A stretch of 34,124 bases of DNA from an uncultured Haliea sp. (GTDB taxonomy: Bacteria; Pseudomonadota; Gammaproteobacteria; Pseudomonadales; Halieaceae). Of the stretch, positions 7,959-16,070 are shown piece after piece; positions within the stretch are counted from its first letter, which is position 1, and each line of letters opens with the position of its first letter. Made by a program: the position numbers and the translations under genes. The DNA lies in the NCBI GenBank assembly GCA_913062625.1, contig CAJXWP010000024.1, positions 1 to 34,124 on the forward strand. The letters run 5' to 3'. A model generated the notes under the pieces. The model ran no database searches, was not told where the DNA came from, and worked only from the letters and a program-made list of their open reading frames with translations.

Positions 7959-8527
7959 CAGGGCTGCTGGCGCACGATTTCTTTGATCACAATCGCCTGC
8001 TGGGGTACGTCGCCCATGCCTTTGACGTTGCCGGTCTCCGCTGTGGCGATGAAGTCCACGACGTCCATGCCCTGGCGAACCTCACCAAAAACAGCATAGC
8101 CTTGGGTCCTGGGAGCCCAATCTAGGTTCAGGTTTGAGCGTAGGTTGATGTAAAACTGTGAGGTGGCTGAATTAGGATTATTAGTGCGGGCCATGGCGAG
8201 TGTACCCCGCGTGTTGTGCAACCGATTTTTCGATTCGTTGATAATAGGGTCCGAGTTTTCCTTCTCGGTCATGTCGGGTAAGAAACCTCCGCCCTGAATC
8301 ATAAAATTGGAAATGACTCTGTGAAAAATCGTGCCATTGTAAAAACCACTGTCCACGTAGCTTAGAAAGTTTGCAACGGTGATCGGAGCTTTATCGGCAA
8401 AAAGTTCCACAGTCATATCCCCTTCGCTGGTTTTGATAACAACAAAGGGGTTGGCTGGCGCGGACTCATCGGCGTGGGTGATTGCCGGCAGCATTAGCGA
8501 TAGACAAATTAGCAGTAATTTAAACAT
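7958..8527 (-). CDS. Cyclophilin-type peptidyl-prolyl isomerase, exported (PpiA-like)
   Basis: 189 residues with a Sec signal peptide (MFKLLLICLSLMLPAITHAD, cut after ITHA) and one cyclophilin domain. Active-site blocks are FHRVISNFMIQGGGF (catalytic Arg, Phe and Gln), LAMARTNNPNSATSQFYINL and YAVFGEVRQGMDVVD. It should speed prolyl isomerisation during folding in the periplasm. In place of the Trp or Leu typical of eukaryotic forms, the C-terminal block reads LDWAPRTQGYAVFGEV, as usual for bacterial PpiA. The gene starts 28 bases after the SH3-domain gene and its stop overlaps pdxJ, so it is part of a minus-strand chain. Confidence 0.92.
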   Translation of the reverse strand: MFKLLLICLSLMLPAITHADESAPANPFVVIKTSEGDMTVELFADKAPITVANFLSYVDSGFYNGTIFHRVISNFMIQGGGFLPDMTEKENSDPIINESKNRLHNTRGTLAMARTNNPNSATSQFYINLRSNLNLDWAPRTQGYAVFGEVRQGMDVVDFIATAETGNVKGMGDVPQQAIVIKEIVRQQP

Positions 8528-8555
8528 GATGATTTCCTCTTATACTCTAGTTGTT

Positions 8556-9230
8556 TTAAGCCCAGCTGGACATTTTACGTCGTTTTGGTATTAGGCGGGG
8601 TGCCACTAGGGCAATAATGACCCCTAGTAATACGGCCATAGCACCGTTTATGAAGTCTTCACTTTCGAGCCTCTCTTGCAGCCGCAGACGCTCTGCCTCA
8701 AGCATTTCTACATCTGAGCGCAAGTTCTCCGCTTCCTCCACTAGCCTGCGATTGTTTTGGTCCAGTTGTACTGACCTACTGGAAATTTTCTTTAGCTCAT
8801 GCAGTTCGCGGGAGACAGTATTCAACTCGAAATCGCTTGCGGTGACTTGGCTAATGAGTTCGTCTCTTTCGGTGTTGAGAGTCTCCAATTCAGTCGCCAT
8901 ATCGAGACTTTCGGACCCCGTTTTTTCAGCTTCTGCGGTGATTGCCGCCAGTTTCAGTCGCGCCGGAAGATCTGGCATGAGGAACTGAGGTTGAATCCAA
9001 CCGGTGTTGCCGTTTTCCATAGTGACTTCTGACCACGATCCATCAGCAAGGGAGCTGTTAACCGTAAGGCGGGTTCCTGAAGGAATGCCGCGATGAACGA
9101 TACGGTAATTATTTCCAGCGCCACTGCGCAAGGGAACAAACTGTTTGTCACTGACATAGCGTATCTCCGCAGCGGCAGTGGAGACCGAAAAGAGTAATGA
9201 GAGCAGCAGTGCAGATACGTAGGGTCGCAA
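8556..9230 (-). CDS. SH3-domain, coiled-coil, membrane-anchored protein (TIGR04211/YgiM type)
   Basis: About 224 residues from a TTG at 9230, chosen because AAGGA sits six bases upstream and the signal peptide (RPYVSALLLSLLFSVSTAAA) begins there; the longer open frame to 9293 adds 21 residues without signal. Order: signal peptide, bacterial SH3 domain (RYVSDKQFVPLRSGAGNNYR through GWIQPQFL), a coiled coil of about 95 residues rich in E, L and R, then one C-terminal membrane helix (AMAVLLGVIIALVAP) and a basic tail (KRRK). This is the YgiM-like architecture. SH3b domains typically bind peptidoglycan; the exact role is unknown. It lies between yciI and the cyclophilin in the same orientation. 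Confidence 0.88.
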   Translation of the reverse strand: MRPYVSALLLSLLFSVSTAAAEIRYVSDKQFVPLRSGAGNNYRIVHRGIPSGTRLTVNSSLADGSWSEVTMENGNTGWIQPQFLMPDLPARLKLAAITAEAEKTGSESLDMATELETLNTERDELISQVTASDFELNTVSRELHELKKISSRSVQLDQNNRRLVEEAENLRSDVEMLEAERLRLQERLESEDFINGAMAVLLGVIIALVAPRLIPKRRKMSSWA

Positions 9231-9348
9231 AGTGTATTCCTTATAAATCAGCTCAAAAGCATAGAGATAGTGAGGCCCGTCTAAGTCGAGCATTTATGGC
9301 GTCGCGCCTTAATAACCAATATAACCTGACGAGCGAAGAAGTTGAAGT

Positions 9349-9648
9349 TCAGGGCAGCACCAGTTTGTAAGGCTTGACGATGATCTTGCTAAAAACACCG
9401 GCGCTCACGTACGGGTCTAGATCGGCCCAGGCAGTGGCGGCCTCCAAGCTGTCAAATTCAGCAATAACAAGACTCCCGGTAAAGCCCGCCGATCCGGGCT
9501 CTTCGGTGTCGAGAGCTGGGTGGGGGCCGGAGGCCAAAAGCCTGCCCTGATCGGTCAGTGATTGCAGGCGCGCTAGGTGGGCCACGCAAGCATTTTGGCG
9601 CAGTGACAAGCTAGTTTCAACGTCTTCACACAGTATTGCGTAATACAT
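9349..9648 (-). CDS. yciI: YciI family protein
   Basis: 99 residues in a single YCII domain: [18 protein letters not shown] start, [20 protein letters not shown] with the conserved His and Asp pair of the fold, and a C-terminal [20 protein letters not shown] strand. The dimeric alpha-beta fold resembles muconolactone isomerase-type proteins; the cellular function is not established. A purine-rich GGGAGG lies about 11 bases before the ATG. It starts 23 bases after the yciB stop, matching the yciB/yciI neighbourhood of many gammaproteobacteria. Confidence 0.92.
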   Translation of the reverse strand: MYYAILCEDVETSLSLRQNACVAHLARLQSLTDQGRLLASGPHPALDTEEPGSAGFTGSLVIAEFDSLEAATAWADLDPYVSAGVFSKIIVKPYKLVLP

Positions 9649-9671
9649 CCTGAAATAACCTCCCTCAGGTG

Positions 9672-10277
9672 TTAATCGTCCTGCTGTAGCCCTTGTTTTT
9701 TTGCCGCATCGTCCTTGAGATGTGGGCTGATGATCAAGGCTGTTAGAATCGTCAATGAGAGCGTGAATCCGATCGCAGAATACAATTTGTAGCTAACCCA
9801 GGTCTCTTCGCTATAGCCGTAAGCGACTACCAAGTTGAGTGCACCTACAATCACAAAGTTTGTAACCCACAATAAGTTAAGTCGGGTCCATATTGCCTTG
9901 GGCAGGTGGATCTGACTGCCCAATGTGCGCTCCATCAGATTCCTGTCGCCAACAAACTGAGAGACTCCAAACGCTAGTGCAAGGGCCCAATTGAAAATGG
10001 ACGGCTTCCACTGAATAAACATCTGGTTTCGAAAGAACAATGTAGCCCCACCGAATACCAGCACCGCTAACAGCAGCCACAGTAGGCGCTTTTCAACTTT
10101 TCGTGTGAGGGCATAGACAAAAACTACCTGCAGTACAGTGGCTACCATCATCGCAGCAGTGGCAGAAAATATGCCGTCGAATTCATAGTGCCAGCCCGCG
10201 AGGTTAATACTTTGACCATCGAGCTGATAAACAATGAAGAACAAGGCAATGGGAACGAATTCAGCGATTTGCTTCAT
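9672..10277 (-). CDS. yciB: Inner-membrane septation protein YciB (IspZ/IspA family)
   Basis: 201 residues, five to six membrane helices. Family markers are the N-terminal [20 protein letters not shown], central [20 protein letters not shown] and [19 protein letters not shown], and a C-terminal [19 protein letters not shown]. YciB is an inner-membrane protein linked in enteric bacteria to cell envelope synthesis and the elongation/division machinery. The soluble tail ([14 protein letters not shown]) is cytoplasmic by the positive-inside rule. It is the first gene of the minus-strand chain and is divergent from the PHP gene, so the short space near 10278-10363 must hold promoters for both directions. 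Confidence 0.94.
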   Translation of the reverse strand: MKQIAEFVPIALFFIVYQLDGQSINLAGWHYEFDGIFSATAAMMVATVLQVVFVYALTRKVEKRLLWLLLAVLVFGGATLFFRNQMFIQWKPSIFNWALALAFGVSQFVGDRNLMERTLGSQIHLPKAIWTRLNLLWVTNFVIVGALNLVVAYGYSEETWVSYKLYSAIGFTLSLTILTALIISPHLKDDAAKKQGLQQDD

Positions 10278-10306
10278 GGATTCTGTGCTGCTCCGACTGT
10301 TACTAT

Positions 10307-11194
10307 GTGCGATGGATAAATTATCTGAGCCGCGTTACGGCCCTAGCGCCAAGTGTAAAGACTGTGTTGATTGATTTCCACACCCACACCAGCGCCTCTG
10401 ATGGGGCCCTTTCTCCCTGCGACCTGATGGCCCGGGCCGCAGCCAGTGAGGTAGAGTTGCTAGCAATTACCGACCACGACACAATGGCAGGGTATGAAGC
10501 AGCGGCAGCTTATCATACGAAGAATCCCAGTGGTATGCGCCTTATTCCGGGCATTGAGCTTTCCTGTCAATGGTCGGGCGCAACGATTCATATTCTGGGG
10601 TTGGGAGTCAACTGCGAGCACCCTGTGATGCGCGCAGGGCTTGATCGCATGGCTACGGCAAGGACGGAACGTGGAGCTAAGATCGCTTCCCGCCTAGCGT
10701 CTCGCGGGTTCGACGGGGCGCTCCAGGGTGCTTTAGCACTCGCGGGGGACAGCCAGTTAGGCCGACCGCACTTTGCTGCATGGATGGTAGAACGCGGGCA
10801 TGTCAGGGACCACAACCAGGCCTTTGATAAATTTCTGGGGCAGGGCAAGGTAGGCGACGTCAAGGCATTCTGGCCGGAACTGGCTGAAGTGACTCAGTGG
10901 ATTCACTCCTCCGATGGTGTGGCCGTTATTGCCCACCCTCTGAAATACCGTTTCACTGGCATGAAATTACGACGCTTTATAGCCGCTTTTGTAGCCGCAG
11001 GAGGCCGCGGTATTGAGGTGCTAAGTGGTCGGCAAACCAGCGATCAAACAAATCATCTAATGCGGCTGGCGCGGGATTTCGACCTGGAAGTCTCCATTGG
11101 CAGCGATTTCCACCGGGATGCTCCTTACAGCGCGCCTCTCGGGGTAGAGTCGGCCCCATTTGATGGTTTAAACGGTGTATGGCAGCGCTGGTAA
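10307..11194 (+). CDS. PHP-domain phosphoesterase (YciV/RNase AM type)
   Basis: About 275-295 residues. The PHP metal sites are clear: DFHTHTSASDGALSP (HxH), AITDHDTMAGYEAA (DHD), IPGIELSC (Glu), AVIAHPLKY (His) and SIGSDFHRD (DxH). These match YciV/Rnm, which removes 3' phosphates from nucleoside 3',5'-bisphosphates and trims short RNA 5' ends. Two starts are possible: GTG 10307, 29 bases from yciB, or GTG 10364, which leaves only two residues before the first catalytic strand and frees 86 bases for divergent promoters. I slightly prefer 10364; the longer extent is listed. It is followed by the YciO gene, reproducing the yciV-yciO pairing. Confidence 0.9.
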   Translation: MRWINYLSRVTALAPSVKTVLIDFHTHTSASDGALSPCDLMARAAASEVELLAITDHDTMAGYEAAAAYHTKNPSGMRLIPGIELSCQWSGATIHILGLGVNCEHPVMRAGLDRMATARTERGAKIASRLASRGFDGALQGALALAGDSQLGRPHFAAWMVERGHVRDHNQAFDKFLGQGKVGDVKAFWPELAEVTQWIHSSDGVAVIAHPLKYRFTGMKLRRFIAAFVAAGGRGIEVLSGRQTSDQTNHLMRLARDFDLEVSIGSDFHRDAPYSAPLGVESAPFDGLNGVWQRW

Positions 11195-11235
11195 GTCTTG
11201 CCTCAGCCCATACCAAAAGAACTAAGAGAGACATC

Positions 11236-11859
11236 GTGAGCCAGTTTTATCAGATTCACCCAGAAAACCCGCAGGCGCGCCTAATACGCAATGCAGTCGA
11301 TATTATTCGCAATGGAGGTGTGGTGGTCTACCCCACAGACTCTGCTTATGCTCTAGGTTGTCATATCGGAGATAAAACGGCGCTGGATCGAATTCGACGT
11401 ATTCGCAAGCTTGACGACAAGCACAACTTTACTTTGGTGTGTCGCGACCTGTCAGAGATCGCCACTTACGCCAAAGTGACTAATACGTCGTATCGATTGT
11501 TACGCCACACCACGCCAGGCCCCTATACCTTTATCTTGCAGGCGACAAACGAGGTGCCACGGCGGTTGATGCATCCCAAACGAAAAACGGTCGGGTTGCG
11601 CGTGCCAGACAATGCTATTGCTGCAGCCTTGCTGGCTGACTTGGATGAGCCGTTGATGAGCGTTACGCTGATAATGCCGGGGGACGAGTTCCCCCTGACT
11701 GACCCCTACGATATCCGTGCAATACTGGAGCATGAAGTTGATCTTGTGATTGACGGAGGCTATTGCGGCATGGAGCCGAGTACGGTCGTAGATTTGGCGG
11801 ACGATAGGCCGATGATATTGCGCGCGGGCAAGGGAGACGTCACCCCCTTTGAGCGTTAG
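11236..11859 (+). CDS. yciO: YciO/Sua5/YrdC family protein
   Basis: 207 residues from the GTG at 11236, with AAGAGAG six bases upstream. An in-frame earlier start would overlap the PHP gene and add a charged tail lacking family features. Blocks: MSQFYQIHPENPQ, VVVYPTDSAYALGCHIGDKT, RRIRKLDDKHNFTLVCRDLS, TPGPYTFILQATNEVPRRLM, VGLRVPD and a C-terminal ILRAGKGD. This is the YrdC fold that binds ATP, threonine and bicarbonate in Sua5/TsaC (the t6A tRNA pathway). The YciO subgroup carries KRKTVGLRVP and is much less active, with an uncertain physiological role. No stop or frameshift. Confidence 0.92.
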   Translation: MSQFYQIHPENPQARLIRNAVDIIRNGGVVVYPTDSAYALGCHIGDKTALDRIRRIRKLDDKHNFTLVCRDLSEIATYAKVTNTSYRLLRHTTPGPYTFILQATNEVPRRLMHPKRKTVGLRVPDNAIAAALLADLDEPLMSVTLIMPGDEFPLTDPYDIRAILEHEVDLVIDGGYCGMEPSTVVDLADDRPMILRAGKGDVTPFER

Positions 11860-11924
11860 AAATGGGAACGGCCAACCCCAGAGAAATTTGAGTTTTGTGG
11901 TTCGACTGCAGGTAAGAATGCTCT

Positions 11925-11957
11925 CGGGGCTTATAACTTCAGTAATGATTAGCCCCG
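11925..11957 (+). terminator. Possible hairpin after the YciO gene
   Basis: CGGGGCT (11925-11931) pairs perfectly with AGCCCCG (11951-11957) across a 19-base loop, 66 bases after the YciO stop. There is no T-tract after it, so it would be a weak intrinsic terminator at best. Confidence 0.25.
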
Positions 11958-12025
11958 ATGTGATCGTGTAGAGACACTGTTAAATAACACATTTGATAAT
12001 CTATTTATAAAGAGGACAATTCAAA

Positions 12026-12304
12026 ATGACTATTTTTCATCCTGGGAATTCCATGCTCAGTTCACGGCACCAAAAAATCCATGCACTGTGCGAGATTGCG
12101 CACACTGCAGTCGATTTTTCCGCGGCAGCATTATTTGTTGTTGGCAGTATATTGTTTTTTTATCCGAAGACGACTGATGTGGGTGTATGGTTTTTTCTGA
12201 TCGGCTCTATCTTTTTTGGTCTTCGTCCAACCATCAAACTAGTCCGAGAGCTCGCCTATTTGCGACTCGGCGATTACACCGATGTTGCAGCCAACGTGAA
12301 GTAG
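12026..12304 (+). CDS. YrhK-domain small membrane protein
   Basis: 92 residues. After a short polar start there is a YrhK-type two-helix unit: FSAAALFVVGSILFFYP, then a turn (KTTDVGV), WFFLIGSIFFGLRPTIKLVR and the conserved RELAYLR tail. YrhK proteins are small inner-membrane proteins of unknown function. AAAGAGG lies ten bases before the ATG. The AT-rich leader contains TGATAAT about 30 bases upstream, a partial and unconvincing Fur half-site, and a plausible minus-10-like TATTTATAA. It appears monocistronic. Confidence 0.8.
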   Translation: MTIFHPGNSMLSSRHQKIHALCEIAHTAVDFSAAALFVVGSILFFYPKTTDVGVWFFLIGSIFFGLRPTIKLVRELAYLRLGDYTDVAANVK

Positions 12305-12950
12305 GTTTAAACCTGCGATGCTGAATACTCTGTCCTGTGGTTTTGTTCAGGGGGAGGCCAGAGCGGCCAGAGCGGTCGCAACGGGCAGCATGAGGGGATA
12401 GACCGCATCTCCTTTTACTTTAGTGTAGGTTATTCACCATTTATAAAGTGCTACTAGTGCGAGATAAAATCATTATTGTGCGCTCTAAGTAACAGACTCG
12501 GGCCATAATTTTGCGACGTTAGCTTCTCATGTGTGCAAGACCGAGCCGTCAGTATCGCTGAGATTGAGCGCGTCTCGCCAATGGACGTGTTACCAAAAGC
12601 TTGATCTAGGTGTCGCATCCGCTTTTATCTGAGCCGCATTTTTTCTGTCCGATTCCATGCCAGTCCCATCGGACTGGTTCGACGTCGTGCTGATCCATGC
12701 TCTGCAGGAGCAGTGATACATTATCAGGGAGGTCAGGGTAGGGTGGGTTTGGATCCGGCAGCGACTTTGGCTGTGGCTGCTCTGTGTAATTAGCGTGGCG
12801 CCTCGGCGACCCCTTCGCAATACCATTTGCAGTCTCCAGGTAGTGAATAATGCATTTGCAGAATAATCTACTTGCAAATGATTCTTATTTGCGTTTAAAG
12901 TACACCTAACGCATGTCAACCCTCACAGGCCCAACAACGGAGATCCTCAC
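12305..12950. other. Gene-poor stretch upstream of the small Fur-linked gene
   Basis: About 645 bases without a convincing gene. It contains a short tandem GGCCAGAGC doublet near 12357-12375. The only long open frame (minus strand, 12590-12919) has no ribosome binding site, no family resemblance and cuts through the Fur-like box, so it is not called. The right end carries the Fur-like box and leader of the next gene. Confidence 0.6.
12873..12893 (+). promoter_or_regulatory. Fur-like box upstream of the 75-residue exported protein gene
   Basis: An inverted repeat with arms GCAAAT (12874-12879) and ATTTGC (12887-12892). The 15-mer TGCAAATGATTCTTA matches 10 of 14 fixed positions of the 7-1-7 Fur consensus. 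The outer GCAAAT/ATTTGC arms are the same as those around the strong Fur box at 15932-15960, which supports a shared regulator. It lies about 60 bases before the ATG at 12951. Confidence 0.5.
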
Positions 12951-13178
12951 ATGAAGACACTGGTATTTACTCTCTTTTTTATTGCCGGCGTCAGCGCAAA
13001 TGCACATGCTGGCTCTCACCTTGACACTGCGGGTTCTGCCAATCTAGGCCTTGTATTTATTATGGCAGCCGTACTTTTGGTAACGATATCTTCGGCACCT
13101 TATCTCAAAAAATCGCCTATCGAGCGCAAGAAAGAAGCTTCAGAGCCTCTCGAGAACGATACTAACTCTGTTAGCTAA
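12951..13178 (+). CDS. Small exported one-helix membrane protein, unknown function
   Basis: 75 residues: a Sec signal peptide (KTLVFTLFFIAGVSANAHAG, cut after AHA), a short linker, one membrane helix (LGLVFIMAAVLLVTI), then a charged tail (KKSPIERKKEASEPLEND). ACGGAGATC lies ten bases upstream of the ATG. No family recognised. The Fur-like box 60 bases upstream suggests expression under iron limitation. The topology (signal peptide plus one helix plus basic cytoplasmic tail) would suit a small accessory subunit of a membrane complex, but that is a guess. Confidence 0.7.
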   Translation: MKTLVFTLFFIAGVSANAHAGSHLDTAGSANLGLVFIMAAVLLVTISSAPYLKKSPIERKKEASEPLENDTNSVS

Positions 13179-13352
13179 AACGTGGATGTCTAGAAGTGGT
13201 AAAAGTCAAAAAAGCCGCAGAACATCTTGGCATCCCTTGTAAAATTTACGGAGTAGGGCTTCAGGAAACTGACTCACTCTGATGTTCTGAACCGTTGCCG
13301 AGACCACTTTAGAGTCAATACAGAACGTGCGAATTGACAAGGAAATCTCCTC

Positions 13353-13823
13353 ATGCTCAGGAAACTAGCATCAGCACTTTTCACCTCTATAAAAGTAAAA
13401 AAAATTTACTCGAGCAATAGCCGCTCTCCAGCACTGACGATTGAAGATGGCTCCGTTTATTTGGCCAATAGCCGATCTTCAATAATTGAGATCAAAGGAA
13501 ACTCCATTTACTCTAACAACGCCCAGTCTGCAATACTTAAGATTAAGGCAGATTTCGTTTACTCTGCCAACTGCAACGCTGCAATACTTGAGCTGATAGG
13601 AAATTCAGTGTACCCAGTCAATGGACCGTTGGCGATACTAAAAACTGACGCAACGTATGTTCACGAACGTGATGGCTCTGCATTGAAAAAAGTTAAGCAG
13701 TTTCATTTGTACATGTACAAAAATAATGGGGATAACGTACTGTATAAAACTCCTGACAAGTTAAATAATATTGAATTGATTGCCATCCTTTTTCAATTAG
13801 GTGAAATCCCAGTAGACACATAG
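13353..13823 (+). CDS. 17-residue-repeat protein, beta-flower-like
   Basis: 156 residues. After an N-terminal basic helix (MLRKLASALFTSIKVKK) come four to five tandem 17-residue repeats: IYSSNSRSPALTIEDGS, VYLANSRSSIIEIKGNS, IYSNNAQSAILKIKADF, VYSANCNAAILELIGNS, and a decayed VYPVNGPLAILKTDAT. Consensus is [VI]Y..N...[AS]I[LI].I...S. A helical C-terminus follows (NNIELIAILFQLGEI). The pattern resembles the small bacterial repeat proteins named 4-fold beta-flower, where each repeat adds one petal; I am fairly but not fully sure. AAGGA lies 10 bases before the ATG. Base use is more AT-rich than the neighbours, suggesting transfer. Function unknown. Confidence 0.7.
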   Translation: MLRKLASALFTSIKVKKIYSSNSRSPALTIEDGSVYLANSRSSIIEIKGNSIYSNNAQSAILKIKADFVYSANCNAAILELIGNSVYPVNGPLAILKTDATYVHERDGSALKKVKQFHLYMYKNNGDNVLYKTPDKLNNIELIAILFQLGEIPVDT

Positions 13824-14253
13824 AAAGACCAAGGCTGTGTGAGCGATTTTCTGATTTTCTACAATAGGAAAAACTAGCCCTAGGGTTTGGGCAGGCCGAG
13901 GGTGGACTAGGTTTCTTGTGATTTGCCTTCTGGCCTATCGGTAGCAGCACGGAACTGCCTGGAAGGCGACTTATTCCAGTCTATGCAGCTCAATTGCTGC
14001 TGCAGTCCGTTAAGGGTCTTCCTATGGCTTTATCTCGCTATGACCATAGATTTTAAGGCCAATATCGGAGCCTACTTCCCCTACGGTACCGCCAAGTATT
14101 TGGAGAGTTGCGATCGATTGTCACTCCCGAGCGCATAGACAGGCGTATGCAGCTTTAGCCCATACCGCACCAGATGAGCTCATCCACTAAGAGAAAATTC
14201 TGCTACTTTTACGCTGAAGCAGAGGAGTTTCACTATGAGTATGTCAAGCAGGT
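13824..14253. other. Non-coding gap before the porin gene
   Basis: About 430 bases between a plus-strand and a minus-strand gene 3' end. The short open frames (13923-14138 plus, 13693-13950 minus) have no ribosome binding site or family resemblance. No terminator, tRNA or repeat was recognised. Confidence 0.5.
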
Positions 14254-15813
14254 TTAAAACGTAATACCGACACGCGCACCGACTACAACCGCATTGGTGT
14301 CGGCACCGCCAACGTTTCGTAGCCACTGCACATCAGGCTGGACGTATAGCCATGGGGTAATATTTGCTTTGTAGAACAGCTCGAAATTGGCTTGATTTCT
14401 TGTTACGTCGTCAGGTCTAACATTGTCTGACGGGCTCATGTAGGTAACGGCAAATCCGATTTCGTCGCTGTCGCGTGTCGGAATCGCGCCGGTGTACATT
14501 GCGCCGGTTGAAAAATACTGATTAATTTGATTCCGACTTTCCGGCGCCCAAGAATATTCGAAAAACATCGTGAGGCCCTCACCGCTTGAGTCAGTCGCTG
14601 ATGGCTCCAGATAAACAGGCTGATCGATCAGCATATACACCCCATAATTGTCACCATACTCTTTGGGGTCGTTGTTTGTGCTCGCTACGATTTCCAATGT
14701 ACTCAGCGTCGTAAACCACGTCGCGAAACGGTAGGTGCCGGCATAACGCTGTAGGCTGGTAGCAGTAATGTCAGTCTCTAACACTGCGATCACATCCCCA
14801 GAAAACAGTCCGCTGTCCTCAAAACTTTTACTTTTGCCATCGAGCTCGGCCCCATAAACACCCGCCCGCAGCGAAAGCCAATTGACTGGGTTGATCTCGC
14901 CGAGGAGACCCAGTGCAGGTTCAGGAAAGGTTGGCACGGGCATATTCGGCGGAGGAGAGATTCCGCCGTTGATGAACTCACCAGTGATATTAGAAGTCGC
15001 GAACTCTGAGTTGGCATCTTGCTTGCCAAATTTCAGCCTACATTTGCCGTTGCACAGGGATTGCTCGTAATAGTACGCGCTCAATTGTGTGAAATCTTTC
15101 GCATCCAATGTGCTGACGGGGGCCAGTGGCCCTCCGACTGCGTCATTAATCTCATTGCCGTCGCCCACCATGTTTTCTAGATAGACGAAAAACGTGCCTC
15201 CCTCCCACCAGTTGAGTTTGCCGCTATCCAGTGTCAGCGTCAGATCCATGTTGCCCAGCCCACTGGTGTCGCCCTTTGAGGGATCGCCACCGTCGACCCT
15301 AGACATAACTTCCGCTGTATAGACCAACTCGAATAGCACACCTTTCTGGGCTAAACGTGGCCTGGTCCCATCCCATTCACCTGTCATGTGCTGCCATTGA
15401 GACCAAGGTATAGGCTGGCTGTTAGCTGTGGCAGCTTTATCATTGACTACTGGGTGTTTTTTGAGAAACCATGGGGAAGGTGACGATTGCTGCATTACGG
15501 GCCGGGGTTGTATCGGTGTCTCTGCCACCAGCGAGCTTGCGACGTCCGATCCTTGCGAATGCTCAATCGGTTGCGTTGTCATCGCAGGGTCGGCTTCTTC
15601 AGCAACTAAGGCCGGGGACGTCAAAATAAGGCAGAGAGCCAATGCTAAAAGAGGATCCATTGAACATAATCGATTTTGTACAGCGGCCAACCAGCCTGTG
15701 GCCGTTGCAGATGGCCGCTCGCGCAGATACAGATTCGCAGTCAGCCTATGGCAGCTGCGAGCTACTGGACGTTGAAGGTGATTCATTCGTCGGCTGTTCA
15801 ATGTGAAGTTCAT
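14254..15813 (-). CDS. OprB-family (carbohydrate-selective type) outer-membrane porin
   Basis: 519 residues from the first ATG, or 468 from an internal ATG at 15660. The PF04966-type entry motif MTGEWDGTRPRLAQKGVLFE with LVYTAEVMSRVDGGD is clear, followed by alternating beta strands (LENMVGDGNEIN, LKFGKQDANSEFA, FFEYSWAPESRNQ) and a C-terminal strand ending in Phe (VVVGARVGITF). A normal signal peptide (MDPLLALALCLILTSPALVA) starts only at residue 52. The true start may be 15660, although it lacks a good ribosome binding site, whereas 15813 has GAGAAAGAG. A Pro/Gln-rich linker follows the signal. It is divergent from the multicopper oxidase across a strong Fur box, so the cargo may be metal-related rather than sugar; that is inference. 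Confidence 0.85.
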   Translation of the reverse strand: MNFTLNSRRMNHLQRPVARSCHRLTANLYLRERPSATATGWLAAVQNRLCSMDPLLALALCLILTSPALVAEEADPAMTTQPIEHSQGSDVASSLVAETPIQPRPVMQQSSPSPWFLKKHPVVNDKAATANSQPIPWSQWQHMTGEWDGTRPRLAQKGVLFELVYTAEVMSRVDGGDPSKGDTSGLGNMDLTLTLDSGKLNWWEGGTFFVYLENMVGDGNEINDAVGGPLAPVSTLDAKDFTQLSAYYYEQSLCNGKCRLKFGKQDANSEFATSNITGEFINGGISPPPNMPVPTFPEPALGLLGEINPVNWLSLRAGVYGAELDGKSKSFEDSGLFSGDVIAVLETDITATSLQRYAGTYRFATWFTTLSTLEIVASTNNDPKEYGDNYGVYMLIDQPVYLEPSATDSSGEGLTMFFEYSWAPESRNQINQYFSTGAMYTGAIPTRDSDEIGFAVTYMSPSDNVRPDDVTRNQANFELFYKANITPWLYVQPDVQWLRNVGGADTNAVVVGARVGITF

Positions 15814-15931
15814 AACTCTTTCTCATGCGCGCGCTAGTGATGTACCGTGTCGCTGCGCTTTTTGGCGGTGCTGTTGTATTCAACAAGCCCAGCCTTAAAG
15901 TACAGTGCTGTCGGCATCTAAGCCGTTGTCG

Positions 15932-15960
15932 ACGCAAATCATAATGATTATCATTTGCGT
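15932..15960. promoter_or_regulatory. Strong Fur box in the porin / multicopper oxidase divergent promoter
   Basis: A 29-base palindrome with perfect 8-base outer arms ACGCAAAT (15932-15939) and ATTTGCGT (15953-15960). The 15-mer TCATAATGATTATCA (15939-15953) matches 13 of 14 fixed positions of the 7-1-7 Fur consensus. It is about 120 bases from both the distal porin ATG (15813) and the oxidase ATG (16071), so one Fur dimer array could repress both directions when iron is plentiful. Confidence 0.85.
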
Positions 15961-16070
15961 TATCAAGAAGTTATTACTATACTCCTCGCGAAATGTTGCT
16001 ACCGCTGCGATGGAATAGGCCAAGCAACAATTTCACTTCTTTTAGTGTTGATAGTCTCAAGGAGATTTTG

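Noticed and set aside
11990-12010. TGATAAT upstream of the YrhK gene considered as a Fur box
   Set aside because: Only the left half matches; 9 of 14 positions is near background for AT-rich DNA.
12590-12919. 109-codon minus-strand open frame
   Set aside because: It would start inside the Fur-like box and leader of the next gene, has no ribosome binding site and low protein character.
13196-13279. Short plus-strand frame reading VKVKKAAEHLGIPCKIYGVG after the 75-residue protein
   Set aside because: Looks somewhat protein-like but is under 30 codons, lacks a ribosome binding site and matches no family; could be a remnant but not supportable.
14087-14099. 13-base match GGTACCGCCAAGT shared with about 1210
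   Set aside because: Several chance 13-base matches are expected in 34 kb, and the flanks do not align, so it is not a transposon end pair.
15428-15775. 115-codon plus-strand open frame opposite the porin N-terminus
   Set aside because: It is opposite the linker and signal region of the porin, with no ribosome binding site or recognisable motif.
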